Under the pieces are notes generated by a model, which did not search any database, had not been told where the DNA came from, and saw only the letters and a list, made by a program, of their open reading frames with translations. Shown in pieces: positions 1 to 7,868 of a DNA stretch of 64,000 bases. How positions within the stretch are numbered: position 1 is the stretch's first letter; each line of letters begins with the position of its first letter. The stretch is from Natronosporangium sp035305625. GTDB taxonomy: Bacteria; Actinomycetota; Actinomycetes; Mycobacteriales; Micromonosporaceae. The stretch is from assembly GCA_963809545.1 (NCBI GenBank), contig CAWEKD010000005.1:496001-560000 (forward strand). Direction: 5' to 3'. Position numbers and translations under genes: made by a program.

Positions 1-234
1 TGCGATCACTCGACTGAATACATCGAACCCGTTCACATCGGTGCCGAACCAGTGTGTACCACTGGGAGGCAGGAGTGTGCTGGTGGAATCTGGCTCGGTG
101 GGATCGTACGGCAGCGGGAGAAAGAACGCACATGCCAGCATGCACAGCAGGATTCCCCCGCCTACGACCATTCCTTTGGCGCCCGGCTCGGCCAGCCAGT
201 TCCGCCGGGCCGGCGCTGTGGTGGTCTTACTCAT
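1..234 (-). CDS. ABC transporter permease, DppC/OppC type (partial)
   Basis: This is the first 78 codons of a second inner-membrane permease; the rest lies beyond the window edge. The ATG overlaps the stop of the upstream permease gene (ATGAGTAA), which shows translational coupling. One hydrophobic segment (about residues 20-38) is followed by HWFGTDVNGFDVFSRVI, the N-terminal periplasmic signature of DppC/OppC proteins (family pattern H-x-L-G-T-D-x-x-G-R-D-x-x-S-R). It should pair with the neighbouring DppB-type permease and the family-5 binding protein. The ATPase subunits presumably lie further left, outside the window. Confidence 0.85.
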   Translation of the reverse strand, partial: MSKTTTAPARRNWLAEPGAKGMVVGGGILLCMLACAFFLPLPYDPTEPDSTSTLLPPSGTHWFGTDVNGFDVFSRVIA

Positions 235-1243
235 ACGAGATCCTCGGGTCAAGCAATAGCACCAGAATGTCCAACACAAGGAAGATGACCAGGGTCAGCG
301 CCCCACACGTCAGCACGAATCCCTGGATGATCGGCACATCCAGCCGGAGCACCCCTTCCAGGCCCCACTGTCCGAGCCCGCGCCAATTGAAAATGGTTTC
401 CAAGATAGAGGCGCCACCCAGTAGCGATCCAAACAGGATCGCCACATAGGTCAGAATCGGCGTTCGCCCGGCCAGGTAGGCGTAATGGACCACCCGCCAC
501 TCCGGCAGACCGCAGGCGCGCGCGAACTCCACCTGCGGGGCGATCAGTGCGCGCCCCATCACGCTTCGGGTGGTCTTGGCGAAGTACGCGGCATAAGCCA
601 CCCCCAGTGCTGTCACTGGGAGGATCGCATGCCCGAACAGGTCGGCGAAAGTATCGAACTCCCCCGCGATGAGGCTGTCGAGCATCATGAACCCAGTTAC
701 GCGGGGAGGGTTGGCGGTACCCAGGTCCAGCCGCCCCACCGGCGCCGGCACCAGGCGCATCAGATAGAAGACGAAGTAGATGAGGATCAGCGCCAGCAGG
801 AAGTCCGGAGTCGACTGCAGCGCCGAGGTAACGGTCTTGCCGATCTTGTCGGGAAAGCGATTGCGAAAATAGCTACCGACCGTGCCGATCGTCATGCCGA
901 TGACCAGCGCCACCGCCAGCGACATCAAGATCAGCTCGATCGTGCTGGGTAGATACCGAAAGATCTCGTCTCGCACCGGCTGACCGCTGAAGAACGAGGT
1001 GCCGAGATCCCCCTTGAGCACCTTCGCCCAGTAGTCCACATAGCGCTGATGAAAAGGCTTGTCCACCCCTAGCTGCTCATTGACCATCGCTACCTGCTCT
1101 GGACTGGCCGCGTCCCCTAGGATGGTCAGCGCGGGGTTTGAAGGCAGCAGCGAGGTCAACAGCGACGCCATGCTGACCAGGACGAACACTGAGACCGGGA
1201 TGATAGCCAATCGCTTGGCAACGTAGATGAGCAAACGTCGCAT
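227..1243 (-). CDS. ABC transporter permease, DppB/OppB type
   Basis: A 338-residue polytopic permease of the peptide/nickel/opine importer family. The N-terminus (RRLLIYVAKRLAIIPVS) is the usual first transmembrane helix. Near residues 255-300 the EAA-type loop that docks the ATPase is followed by GGASILETIFNWRGLGQWG, typical of DppB. It ends in the DPRISYE tail common in the family. The ATG has a purine-rich stretch just upstream. It lies 17 bp after the SDR gene and overlaps the next permease by 8 bp. The transported solute cannot be read from the sequence; the adjacent enzymes suggest a small catabolic substrate rather than peptides. Confidence 0.9.
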   Translation of the reverse strand: MRRLLIYVAKRLAIIPVSVFVLVSMASLLTSLLPSNPALTILGDAASPEQVAMVNEQLGVDKPFHQRYVDYWAKVLKGDLGTSFFSGQPVRDEIFRYLPSTIELILMSLAVALVIGMTIGTVGSYFRNRFPDKIGKTVTSALQSTPDFLLALILIYFVFYLMRLVPAPVGRLDLGTANPPRVTGFMMLDSLIAGEFDTFADLFGHAILPVTALGVAYAAYFAKTTRSVMGRALIAPQVEFARACGLPEWRVVHYAYLAGRTPILTYVAILFGSLLGGASILETIFNWRGLGQWGLEGVLRLDVPIIQGFVLTCGALTLVIFLVLDILVLLLDPRISYE

Positions 1244-1259
1244 GCTGTCCCCTCAGTAA

Positions 1260-2030
1260 TCAGATGATCGTCGCGCCGCCATCAACGAACAGCGTCTGTC
1301 CGGTCACCAGGCGCGCCGCTGGGGAGGCAAGCCACACCACGGCCTCAGCCACATCACTCGCCTGCACCATTTGACCCATCGGGATGGACGCCAACTTTTC
1401 TCGCATGTAGTCCGGATTGTCGCGAACGTCAGCGGTCATCGCCGTCGGGACGATGGTGGGGCCCACTGCGTTGACCCGGACCTTGTCTTGCGCCCACTCC
1501 AGGGCGAACACCCGGGTCATGTGGATGATCGCGGCCTTGCTCACCGCATACGCCGCCGAACCTTTCACCGCGATCAGACCAGCGGTGGAGGCGAGATTCA
1601 CCACCGCCCCTTGCCGCTCCCGCAGGGCGGGATATGCGGCAACGGACATCCGGTAAGTGCCGTTGAGGTTGGTGTCTACCACATCGAGCCAGGTGCTCTC
1701 CGGCATCTCTACGGTGTTGCCTCGCGCATTGACACCGGCGTTGTTGACCAGTATGTCCAGACCGTCGAAGTCGGCCACGACATCCTTCACCAACCTCTGG
1801 CAGGAAGCTGAGTCGCGGATATCCACGTGATACGCCTGCGCGGTGATTCCGTGCGCCTCCGCCAAGGAGGTGGCCACCTCCGCGGTCCGTTCCCTCGGCC
1901 CCAGGTCCGCCAGCGCGAGGTTCACCCCATCAGCGGCGAGGCGGCTAGCGATCGCGGCGCCGATCCCTTGTGCCGCTCCAGTGACGAGCGCAACTCTGCG
2001 CTCAGAACTCACCTGCGGAGTGGCTGGCAT
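1260..2030 (-). CDS. Short-chain dehydrogenase/reductase (SDR)
   Basis: A 256-residue classical SDR, probably an NAD(P)-dependent alcohol/ketone oxidoreductase. It has the Rossmann motif VTGAAQGIGAAIA near residue 15, the structural NNAG motif near residue 92, and the catalytic Ser plus YAVSK (Tyr-x3-Lys) near residues 150-165. The end (TGQTLFVDGG) is typical. The ATG is preceded by GGAGAG and overlaps the upstream isomerase stop as TGATG. In this operon it most likely oxidises or reduces an intermediate made by the OYE-type flavoenzyme. The exact substrate is unknown. Confidence 0.88.
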   Translation of the reverse strand: MPATPQVSSERRVALVTGAAQGIGAAIASRLAADGVNLALADLGPRERTAEVATSLAEAHGITAQAYHVDIRDSASCQRLVKDVVADFDGLDILVNNAGVNARGNTVEMPESTWLDVVDTNLNGTYRMSVAAYPALRERQGAVVNLASTAGLIAVKGSAAYAVSKAAIIHMTRVFALEWAQDKVRVNAVGPTIVPTAMTADVRDNPDYMREKLASIPMGQMVQASDVAEAVVWLASPAARLVTGQTLFVDGGATII

Positions 2031-2803
2031 CAGGCACTCTCCTTCACTGGGGTGACGTGATCAGGCAACCATGTCAATTGCCGCTCGAACAGTTCACATT
2101 GCACCAACCCGGTATCAGGTATCCGGGCCAGCCGCAGCATCGCCCATAACGTGGCGCTGTTACTAGAGATCACCGGAAGGCCCATGTCAGCCTCGAGGCG
2201 GGGGATGATGTCGAGGGTGCGCCAGTTGGTGCAACTGATCATCACCGCGTCAGCGCCGTTGGTGTCGACCGTGCGGGCCAGCTGGTAACTGGCGGTGGCC
2301 GGCAGGCGCCCTTTCTCTAAATTGGACAACAGGTTCAGGTCCGCCCGGGCGGTCACCGAGATATCGAGTTCAGCCAGATACGCCTCCGCCCCTTCCGCCA
2401 CTGCCGAAATGTATGGAGTCACCAGCGCGATGCGTTCCGCCTGAAGAGCTCTCAGTGCGGCGGCGACAGCCGTGGATGTCGTCAGCGACGGCACACCGGT
2501 GGCTTCATACATCTGCCGGCAGATGTCCTGATCGCTTCCCGCGCCACCCAGGAAACTGCCGGACGTGCAGGCATAACCGATCACATCCGGCATCATGCTG
2601 CCGAGCAGCGACGCTGCCTCACCGATCCGCTCATGCATGGCCAGCAGGCTCGCGACCTTGTCCTCCGGTCGGGAAACCTCGGCTACCGGTACCCGAGTGG
2701 CGAACATGGCCACACCTTCCGGCAGAGCCCGCACCAACTCAGGCTCCACCGTGGTGTTCGTCGATGGGACGAGGACACCTAGCTGCGCCCGCCAGCCGTA
2801 CAT
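2030..2803 (-). CDS. Maleate cis-trans isomerase / Asp-Glu racemase-superfamily protein
   Basis: 257 residues. The start (GVLVPSTNTTVEPEL) and two cysteine motifs, YACTSGS (Cys79) and SCTNWRT (Cys191), match the maleate isomerase/arylmalonate decarboxylase branch of the Asp/Glu racemase superfamily, which uses a Cys pair for isomerisation or decarboxylation. Both catalytic cysteines are present, so it should be active. Maleate isomerases act late in nicotinate- and gentisate-type ring breakdown; here the substrate is inferred only to be a dicarboxylate or malonate-like acid. The ATG has GGGAGAGGG upstream and follows the DUF2848 stop directly. Confidence 0.8.
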   Translation of the reverse strand: MYGWRAQLGVLVPSTNTTVEPELVRALPEGVAMFATRVPVAEVSRPEDKVASLLAMHERIGEAASLLGSMMPDVIGYACTSGSFLGGAGSDQDICRQMYEATGVPSLTTSTAVAAALRALQAERIALVTPYISAVAEGAEAYLAELDISVTARADLNLLSNLEKGRLPATASYQLARTVDTNGADAVMISCTNWRTLDIIPRLEADMGLPVISSNSATLWAMLRLARIPDTGLVQCELFERQLTWLPDHVTPVKESA

Positions 2804-3547
2804 CTAGCCCTCTCCCTCCCGGAACACCGGCACGCGGTACTCTTCCCTGATCTCCTCCATGAGGTAGGTCAGGTCGTATCCCACCGAAATCTGCCGTCCT
2901 AGTACGGGATCGGTGAGCTGGCATTCCCATCGGTCACCGAAGCCCAAATGACCAGTGAGGCTGACGATGGTTCCGCAGAACACCGCCAGACCAGGACCTT
3001 GAGCATTGGCCCGTTCCGCCACCAACTCCAAAATCGCTTCGGGGGTCAGGAAGGCGGAAACCGGAGTCTCCTGGTACGGCTTCCCATCCACCGTGGAGGT
3101 GAGCACACACTCGTCCCAGTGCTCACGCACGTCCCGCCATCGCCAGATCTCACGCCCGAGGACGTTGGGGCACGCCTGCTTGGACCAGAGAATGCTGAAC
3201 CGTTCGACGTCTCGATCGGTATGGTCAGATCCCACTCCGATGTACAACTCATCATCGACCAACAACACGATCTCGGCTTCGCCCGAAGTCCGGCGGCCAT
3301 GGACGCCGACCCGGTCATCGGTGGTCAGCGCCGAGACATCGATCGGGTAGATCCGGGGCGCGGGAACGTCAAACGCGATCCGCACCCCGGCCTCCGCTAC
3401 CTCCCGTTGGTGGCCGACCGCGGTCTCAGGATCCCGGGTAGCTGAGCCGAGGTTGAGCATTCGTTCCACGACGAACGGCCGCTCAACCTTGCTGCCATCC
3501 CGCTCCACCACCACCAACTGGTGCGCGGTGCGTGATCCCCTGCTCAT
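2804..3547 (-). CDS. DUF2848 family protein, possibly FAH-like
   Basis: A 247-residue protein that I recognise as DUF2848 by its central GVGSDHTDRDVE and SKQACPN motifs. The order of features resembles the fumarylacetoacetate hydrolase (FAH) fold: an acidic GEAEIVLLV strand, a D-x-x-D/R segment, a conserved Lys, the TSTVDGKPYQETPVS strand (compare 'vNGe..q...t' in FAH), then CGTIVSLTGHLGFGDRWE (compare the FAH TG...GD motif). The FAH relationship is my inference from pattern only. Activity as a C-C hydrolase or decarboxylase would suit the neighbouring isomerase. Its start overlaps the upstream stop as ATGA. Confidence 0.75.
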   Translation of the reverse strand: MSRGSRTAHQLVVVERDGSKVERPFVVERMLNLGSATRDPETAVGHQREVAEAGVRIAFDVPAPRIYPIDVSALTTDDRVGVHGRRTSGEAEIVLLVDDELYIGVGSDHTDRDVERFSILWSKQACPNVLGREIWRWRDVREHWDECVLTSTVDGKPYQETPVSAFLTPEAILELVAERANAQGPGLAVFCGTIVSLTGHLGFGDRWECQLTDPVLGRQISVGYDLTYLMEEIREEYRVPVFREGEG

Positions 3548-3966
3548 GCGGCGCTTCCCGTGTCGTCGTTACCCTCATCGGGGTAGGTGTAGCCGAGCGC
3601 CAGCGCCGCTTCCTCGACCGCGGGAATCCCACCGGGGAGCCCGGCAAGGACCACCGCTTCGAGAATCTCCTCATCGGTAGCCCCGAATTCTTTCGCCCGC
3701 CGGGCACTCCACTTGATCCCGTCAGCGTCACCCCGTACCGCGGTCGTAATCCCGACCAACACCAGATACCTTGTCTTCAGATCCAGTGCCCGCGGTTCCG
3801 GGCCGAACAGTAGATATCCCGCCAGTTCGTTGTAACGACGCAGGATCTCGGGATCCACCTCAGCCATGAGTTCGTGGACCGGAAGAGTGAACCCTCGCCG
3901 GGCCCGGATCTCCCCGAGCAGCTTTTCCTTTAGTGCTTCCTTGCTCTCATCGCTAGTAGCGGTCAT
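3544..3966 (-). CDS. Carboxymuconolactone decarboxylase-like protein without CxxC
   Basis: 140 residues from an ATG with a strong GGGAGGA ribosome site 5 bases upstream; a longer in-frame reading to 4131 only covers the neighbour's 3' end. The helical core (TRYLVLVGITTAVRGDADG, AKEFGATDEEILEAV) matches the CMD/AhpD-like superfamily. The usual CxxC...H redox motif of AhpD is absent: the matching segment reads RGDADGIKWSARRA. It is therefore unlikely to be a peroxidase and may be a decarboxylase/lactonase-like or structural family member. It lies 10 bp after the OYE gene and overlaps the DUF2848 start by 4 bp. Confidence 0.8.
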   Translation of the reverse strand: MTATSDESKEALKEKLLGEIRARRGFTLPVHELMAEVDPEILRRYNELAGYLLFGPEPRALDLKTRYLVLVGITTAVRGDADGIKWSARRAKEFGATDEEILEAVVLAGLPGGIPAVEEAALALGYTYPDEGNDDTGSAA

Positions 3967-3976
3967 ACGTTCCTCC

Positions 3977-5974
3977 CTACAGCTTGCGGGCGACGAGCTC
4001 GGCTTCCCAGATCGCGTTGAAGATGCGCCGGGGAGCGAGGCAGTCCCCCACCCCGTGTACCTCGACCTTGCCCTTGAGCTGATGCAGCAATTGGTCCTGG
4101 GCAGCGTGACCAGTAACCAGCACCACTGCATCGACCGGCTCTCTCAGCTGCTCTTCACCGGTGTGCACATCGACCAGCCGAACTCGGTCTTCATCAATGG
4201 CAGCAATCTCGTGGTCGGTGGTGAAGACGATCCCGGATCGCCGCAGCCGCTTGTATGTGGATTGCAGATCCCGACTCGCTTCCAACTCGGGAGCCACCTG
4301 CGGCAGAGTCGTCACAATTTCCACCTGGTGGCGCTTCTCCCGTAGGTATTCCGCGACCACCACCGCGTTCCGGGCGCCGATATCGTCGTACACCATCACC
4401 TGTGGACCGAGTTCGGCTTCGTCCAGCAACGCTTCCCGAGCCGTAACCACATTCCACTGATCGGCACCGGGCAGGATCTCTTCCCCCCGCCAGCGGTACG
4501 GATGATTCATGCTCCAGCCGTGCCGCAGCGGGACGGAGCCGGTAGCGACCACCACCGCGTCGTAGCCCTCCGCGAGCAGCTGGTCAGCACTAGCCTCCGT
4601 ATCGAGCTTCACCGTGGCGCTGGTCCGCTCCAGCTGGGTAACGAGCCAGCCTACGATGCTGCCCCATTCCCGGTACGTGGATGCTTTGATGATCCAGCGC
4701 AGCTGCCCACCGAGTTCCTTTTCTTTCTCGTACAGGGTGACTTCGTGCCCCCGCTGAGCAGCCACCAACGCGGCCCGCAGCCCCGCCGGCCCACCACCTA
4801 CGACCGCTACCTTGCGAGGGGTGCTGGCCGGAGTCAAGGTGCCGATCCCCAACGTCTTCTCCTGGCCCACCGCTGGGTTGTGCAGGCACGCCAAGGGGGA
4901 GTTCACGATCGCCGCCATACACCAGTTGGCGCCGACACATGGCCGAATATCGGCATCCCGACCTTCTCGGGCTTTGTTGGCCCACTCAGGATCGGCGATC
5001 AACGGCCGAGCCATCCCGATCATGTCAGCCTTGCCGCTAGCCAACACCCACTCGGCCAGCTCGGGCGAGGTCATCCGACCGGTGGCGACGATCGGTAGTT
5101 CAGGGACCGCCGCCTTGATCTGTTCGGTGGCCGGTACTTGGTAACCAGGTTCCGTCGGTACCGCGCCGTAGATGAGCATCCGGTCCTGGTAGGTTCCCTG
5201 GCTCACGGAAATGTAGTCGACCAGACCGGTGTCAGCGATGGTGCGGGCGATCTGGGCCCAGTCCGCGGTCCGCAGACCGCCCTCCACCTCGCCATCGTCA
5301 CCGTTGATCCTCACCCCAACGATCAGGCCGCTACCGACCTCCTCCCGGGTCCTCCGGATGATCTCGAGGACCAGTCGGATCCGGTTCTCGTAGCTGCCAC
5401 CGAACTCATCCGTACGGTGGTTGGTCGCTGGGGAAAGGAATTGCCCGAGGAGGTAGCCGTGTGACAGACCGTGTACCTCCACGCCATCCAGCCCACCCTC
5501 AGCCGCGTATCTGGCCGCCAATACGTACCCGTCGATGAGTTCCTGGATCTCCTCATCGGTGAGCACGTGGGGCATCTCGCGATAGACCGTGCAGGGCACG
5601 GCCGACGGCGCCCAGACCGGCAACCGATTGACCTTGCCGCTGGTCTCCCGCCCCCTGTGCCAGGGCTGAGCCAGCAGGAGCGCGCCATGTTCGTGGACTG
5701 CGGCCGCCAGCTTCCGGTAGTTGGGGATGACCGCCGGGTCAAAGGCGAAGATCTTCCCCTTGTACGGCTGCGTGGTGGGGTGGACCGCCATCGCCTCCAT
5801 GGTGATGACGCCCACTCCCCCCTTGGCGCGCTCGGCGTAGTAGTCCACGTGCTCCTGAGTGAAGTTGTGGTCCTTCACCAACTGGGTGCTGTGGGCGGTC
5901 ATCCAGACCCGGTTCTTGGCCTCCTTGGGCCCGATCCGGATCGGGCTGAATAGCGTGGGGTACCGCTCGGACAC
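3977..5974 (-). CDS. OYE/FadH-family flavin oxidoreductase
   Basis: 665 residues with the layout of 2,4-dienoyl-CoA reductase, trimethylamine dehydrogenase and N-methylproline demethylase: an FMN-binding TIM barrel (about 5-340), an iron-sulfur segment (about 346-363) and a C-terminal FAD/NAD(P) Rossmann region (VVGGGPAGLRAA near 390). The barrel has HGLSHGYLLGQFLSPATNHRTD, the FMN/substrate loop of the family. The iron-sulfur cysteines are Cys346, Cys352 and Cys363; the fourth expected position is Ala349, so the cluster may be altered. The start is GTG with GAGGAGGAG upstream. It is the first enzyme after the binding-protein gene and may be the entry reductase or demethylase of the pathway. 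Confidence 0.88.
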   Translation of the reverse strand: MSERYPTLFSPIRIGPKEAKNRVWMTAHSTQLVKDHNFTQEHVDYYAERAKGGVGVITMEAMAVHPTTQPYKGKIFAFDPAVIPNYRKLAAAVHEHGALLLAQPWHRGRETSGKVNRLPVWAPSAVPCTVYREMPHVLTDEEIQELIDGYVLAARYAAEGGLDGVEVHGLSHGYLLGQFLSPATNHRTDEFGGSYENRIRLVLEIIRRTREEVGSGLIVGVRINGDDGEVEGGLRTADWAQIARTIADTGLVDYISVSQGTYQDRMLIYGAVPTEPGYQVPATEQIKAAVPELPIVATGRMTSPELAEWVLASGKADMIGMARPLIADPEWANKAREGRDADIRPCVGANWCMAAIVNSPLACLHNPAVGQEKTLGIGTLTPASTPRKVAVVGGGPAGLRAALVAAQRGHEVTLYEKEKELGGQLRWIIKASTYREWGSIVGWLVTQLERTSATVKLDTEASADQLLAEGYDAVVVATGSVPLRHGWSMNHPYRWRGEEILPGADQWNVVTAREALLDEAELGPQVMVYDDIGARNAVVVAEYLREKRHQVEIVTTLPQVAPELEASRDLQSTYKRLRRSGIVFTTDHEIAAIDEDRVRLVDVHTGEEQLREPVDAVVLVTGHAAQDQLLHQLKGKVEVHGVGDCLAPRRIFNAIWEAELVARKL

Positions 5975-5998
5975 CGACTACTCCTCCTCAGGCCTTGA

Positions 5999-7672
5999 TC
6001 ACTTCAACTTCAGCGTGTGGACGAACAGCTCACCAGTCGGTTGGTGCTGCCAGTTGGTGAACCGGTCGCTGACGGCGTGCACAAACTCCTTGTCGATCAA
6101 GTAAATGAACCCGGGCTGCTGAACGAGTTCAGTCGCGGCCTGAGCGATCAGCTCTGTCCGCTCCGGTCCGACTGGGGTAAGACGGACCTGAGTGGTCAGT
6201 TCGTCGTACTTGGGGTTGTGGTAGCCCTGGGTGTTCAGGTAGCTAGTCGAGGAGTTGTACAGGTTGAGCGAGTAGAACGGGTCGGCCACTCCCGGCGGCT
6301 CCAGGTAGAGCAGCGCCTGGTAGCTACCGTCGTGGTAGATGGTGGTGAACTGGTTGTCGCCCGGGATGGTCTTGATGTTCAACTCCACCCCGATCTGCGC
6401 CAGCTGCGACTTCAACAGCACCGCAATCTGCTCCGCCTCTTCACCCGGTCGGGTCGGGCTGATGGTCAGATCCGCGGTGATCTTGTCGTAGCCGGCATCC
6501 TGCAGAAGCTGGCGGGCCTGTTCCGGGTCATAGGTGTAGGTGTTGTCGGGGGTCCGCTCGAATTCGTATGCAGCGCTCAGGCCGTACCGGGCTGGTTGAT
6601 TGAAGCCCTGGTAGACACCCTGCACAATCGCTTCGCGGTCGATCCCCATGGAAACCGCCTGCCGCACGACGTTGTCAGCGAAGGCGTCAGTGTTGAAGCT
6701 CAGCACCAAGGGGATCCGGTCCGCCGAGATGCAGCGGTGCACCTCAACCCCTTGTGCATTGACCAGGTTCGCGTACTGGTCGTAGGAGAGCCGGTCAGCG
6801 AAATCGACGACGCCGCTTTGCAGGAGTTGCATCCGCGATGAGGCGTCAGGCGTAGCGATGAAGACCAGCTTCTCGACATCCCCCCGCTCCTTCTGGTAGT
6901 GCGGGTTGGCGGTCAGAGTCAGCCGGTTCCCTGGATCAAAGTCTGAGGGGTCGAGTTGCCACGGACCGAAGTCCGCGACGTTGTTCGCCAGCCACTCCTT
7001 GCCCCATGGGTCGTCCTCGGTGACGTGCTTCTTGATCTCAGTGCTGTCCAGGATCCGGAACTGGTACCAGGTCAGGATGGCTAGGTCAAGCGCGGTCTGG
7101 CGGTTGAGCCTGATCTCGAAGGTGCGGTCGTCGATGGGAACGATCGGATCTTCCGCGTAGTCGGCGACATTGAACATCAGCAGGTTGGGATTGCCGACCT
7201 CGAGCGCGATCATCCGATCGAAGCTCCAGTCGACGTCGGCAGAGGTGAGCTGGTTACCTCGGGCGCTCTTGATGTCGCGCAAGGTAACGCGAATGCTCTT
7301 ACCGTCTTCTGCGTACTCCCAGCTCTCCGCCAGCTCGCCACGGATGTCACCCGCGCCGGCGAGCTGCGTGCAGCCGGCATCCGCCAAGTTCTCGACGTCG
7401 TAGGCGAACAGCGTGCTTCCGAGCTCGAACCCAACGTGCCGCGAGGGGTCGCCCTGGTGAACGGAGGGGTCGAGGATGGTCGGCACGCTAGTCATCGCAT
7501 AAGTGAACGTGGTGTTGGCTTCTCCGTCCGCGGAAGATGAGCCACCCCCACAAGCTGAGACAAGGAACAGCGTCGCAGCCGTGGCCGCTCCTACCAGTGG
7601 CTGTGCCTGAAAGATTCGGCGGGATGCGGACGACGGAGCGTCTGTGCAGCTTCCGCTAGAGGATGTATGCAT
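5999..7672 (-). CDS. ABC transporter solute-binding lipoprotein, family 5
   Basis: 557 residues from ATG 7672; a TTG at 7681 is an alternative. An N-terminal hydrophobic stretch ends in the lipobox LVSAC followed by GGGSSS, so the mature protein should be lipid-anchored outside the membrane. The body is a family-5 (DppA/OppA-type) binding protein, with RLNRQTALDLAILTWYQF, FADNVVRQAVSMGIDREAIV and the YDPEQARQLLQDAGY segment seen throughout the family. It is the first gene of the leftward operon, 24 bp before the OYE gene, and should deliver the unknown substrate to the two permeases at the operon end. Confidence 0.92.
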   Translation of the reverse strand: MHTSSSGSCTDAPSSASRRIFQAQPLVGAATAATLFLVSACGGGSSSADGEANTTFTYAMTSVPTILDPSVHQGDPSRHVGFELGSTLFAYDVENLADAGCTQLAGAGDIRGELAESWEYAEDGKSIRVTLRDIKSARGNQLTSADVDWSFDRMIALEVGNPNLLMFNVADYAEDPIVPIDDRTFEIRLNRQTALDLAILTWYQFRILDSTEIKKHVTEDDPWGKEWLANNVADFGPWQLDPSDFDPGNRLTLTANPHYQKERGDVEKLVFIATPDASSRMQLLQSGVVDFADRLSYDQYANLVNAQGVEVHRCISADRIPLVLSFNTDAFADNVVRQAVSMGIDREAIVQGVYQGFNQPARYGLSAAYEFERTPDNTYTYDPEQARQLLQDAGYDKITADLTISPTRPGEEAEQIAVLLKSQLAQIGVELNIKTIPGDNQFTTIYHDGSYQALLYLEPPGVADPFYSLNLYNSSTSYLNTQGYHNPKYDELTTQVRLTPVGPERTELIAQAATELVQQPGFIYLIDKEFVHAVSDRFTNWQHQPTGELFVHTLKLK

Positions 7673-7868
7673 GCAGGTCAACCCCTACGAGATCCTGTCC
7701 CGCAGAACGGAACGATCTTGACTGAGTGTCCCGCAATCTATTAGTCTCACGCCACAGTGTCAAGGGGTCTACCCGAACAAACCACAACACTTCTGCCCGA
7801 TGCGGGTGGGACGTGGGGCACTGAAGGGCTGCCCTGAGCACGGCGCTAACTGGAAAACAGGAGTAGCT
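7673..7868. promoter_or_regulatory. Divergent promoter region with TGTCCCGCA repeats
   Basis: A 196-bp gap between two divergent catabolic genes. TGTCCCGCA occurs at 7696-7704 and again at 7727-7735, in the same orientation and 31 bp apart (about three helical turns). The first copy is part of an imperfect palindrome GTCCCG-cagaa-CGGAAC. The same heptamer TGTCCCG forms an inverted repeat upstream of the nearby IclR gene (10942-10967). I infer an operator for that regulator. No convincing -35/-10 pair could be fixed. Confidence 0.5.
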
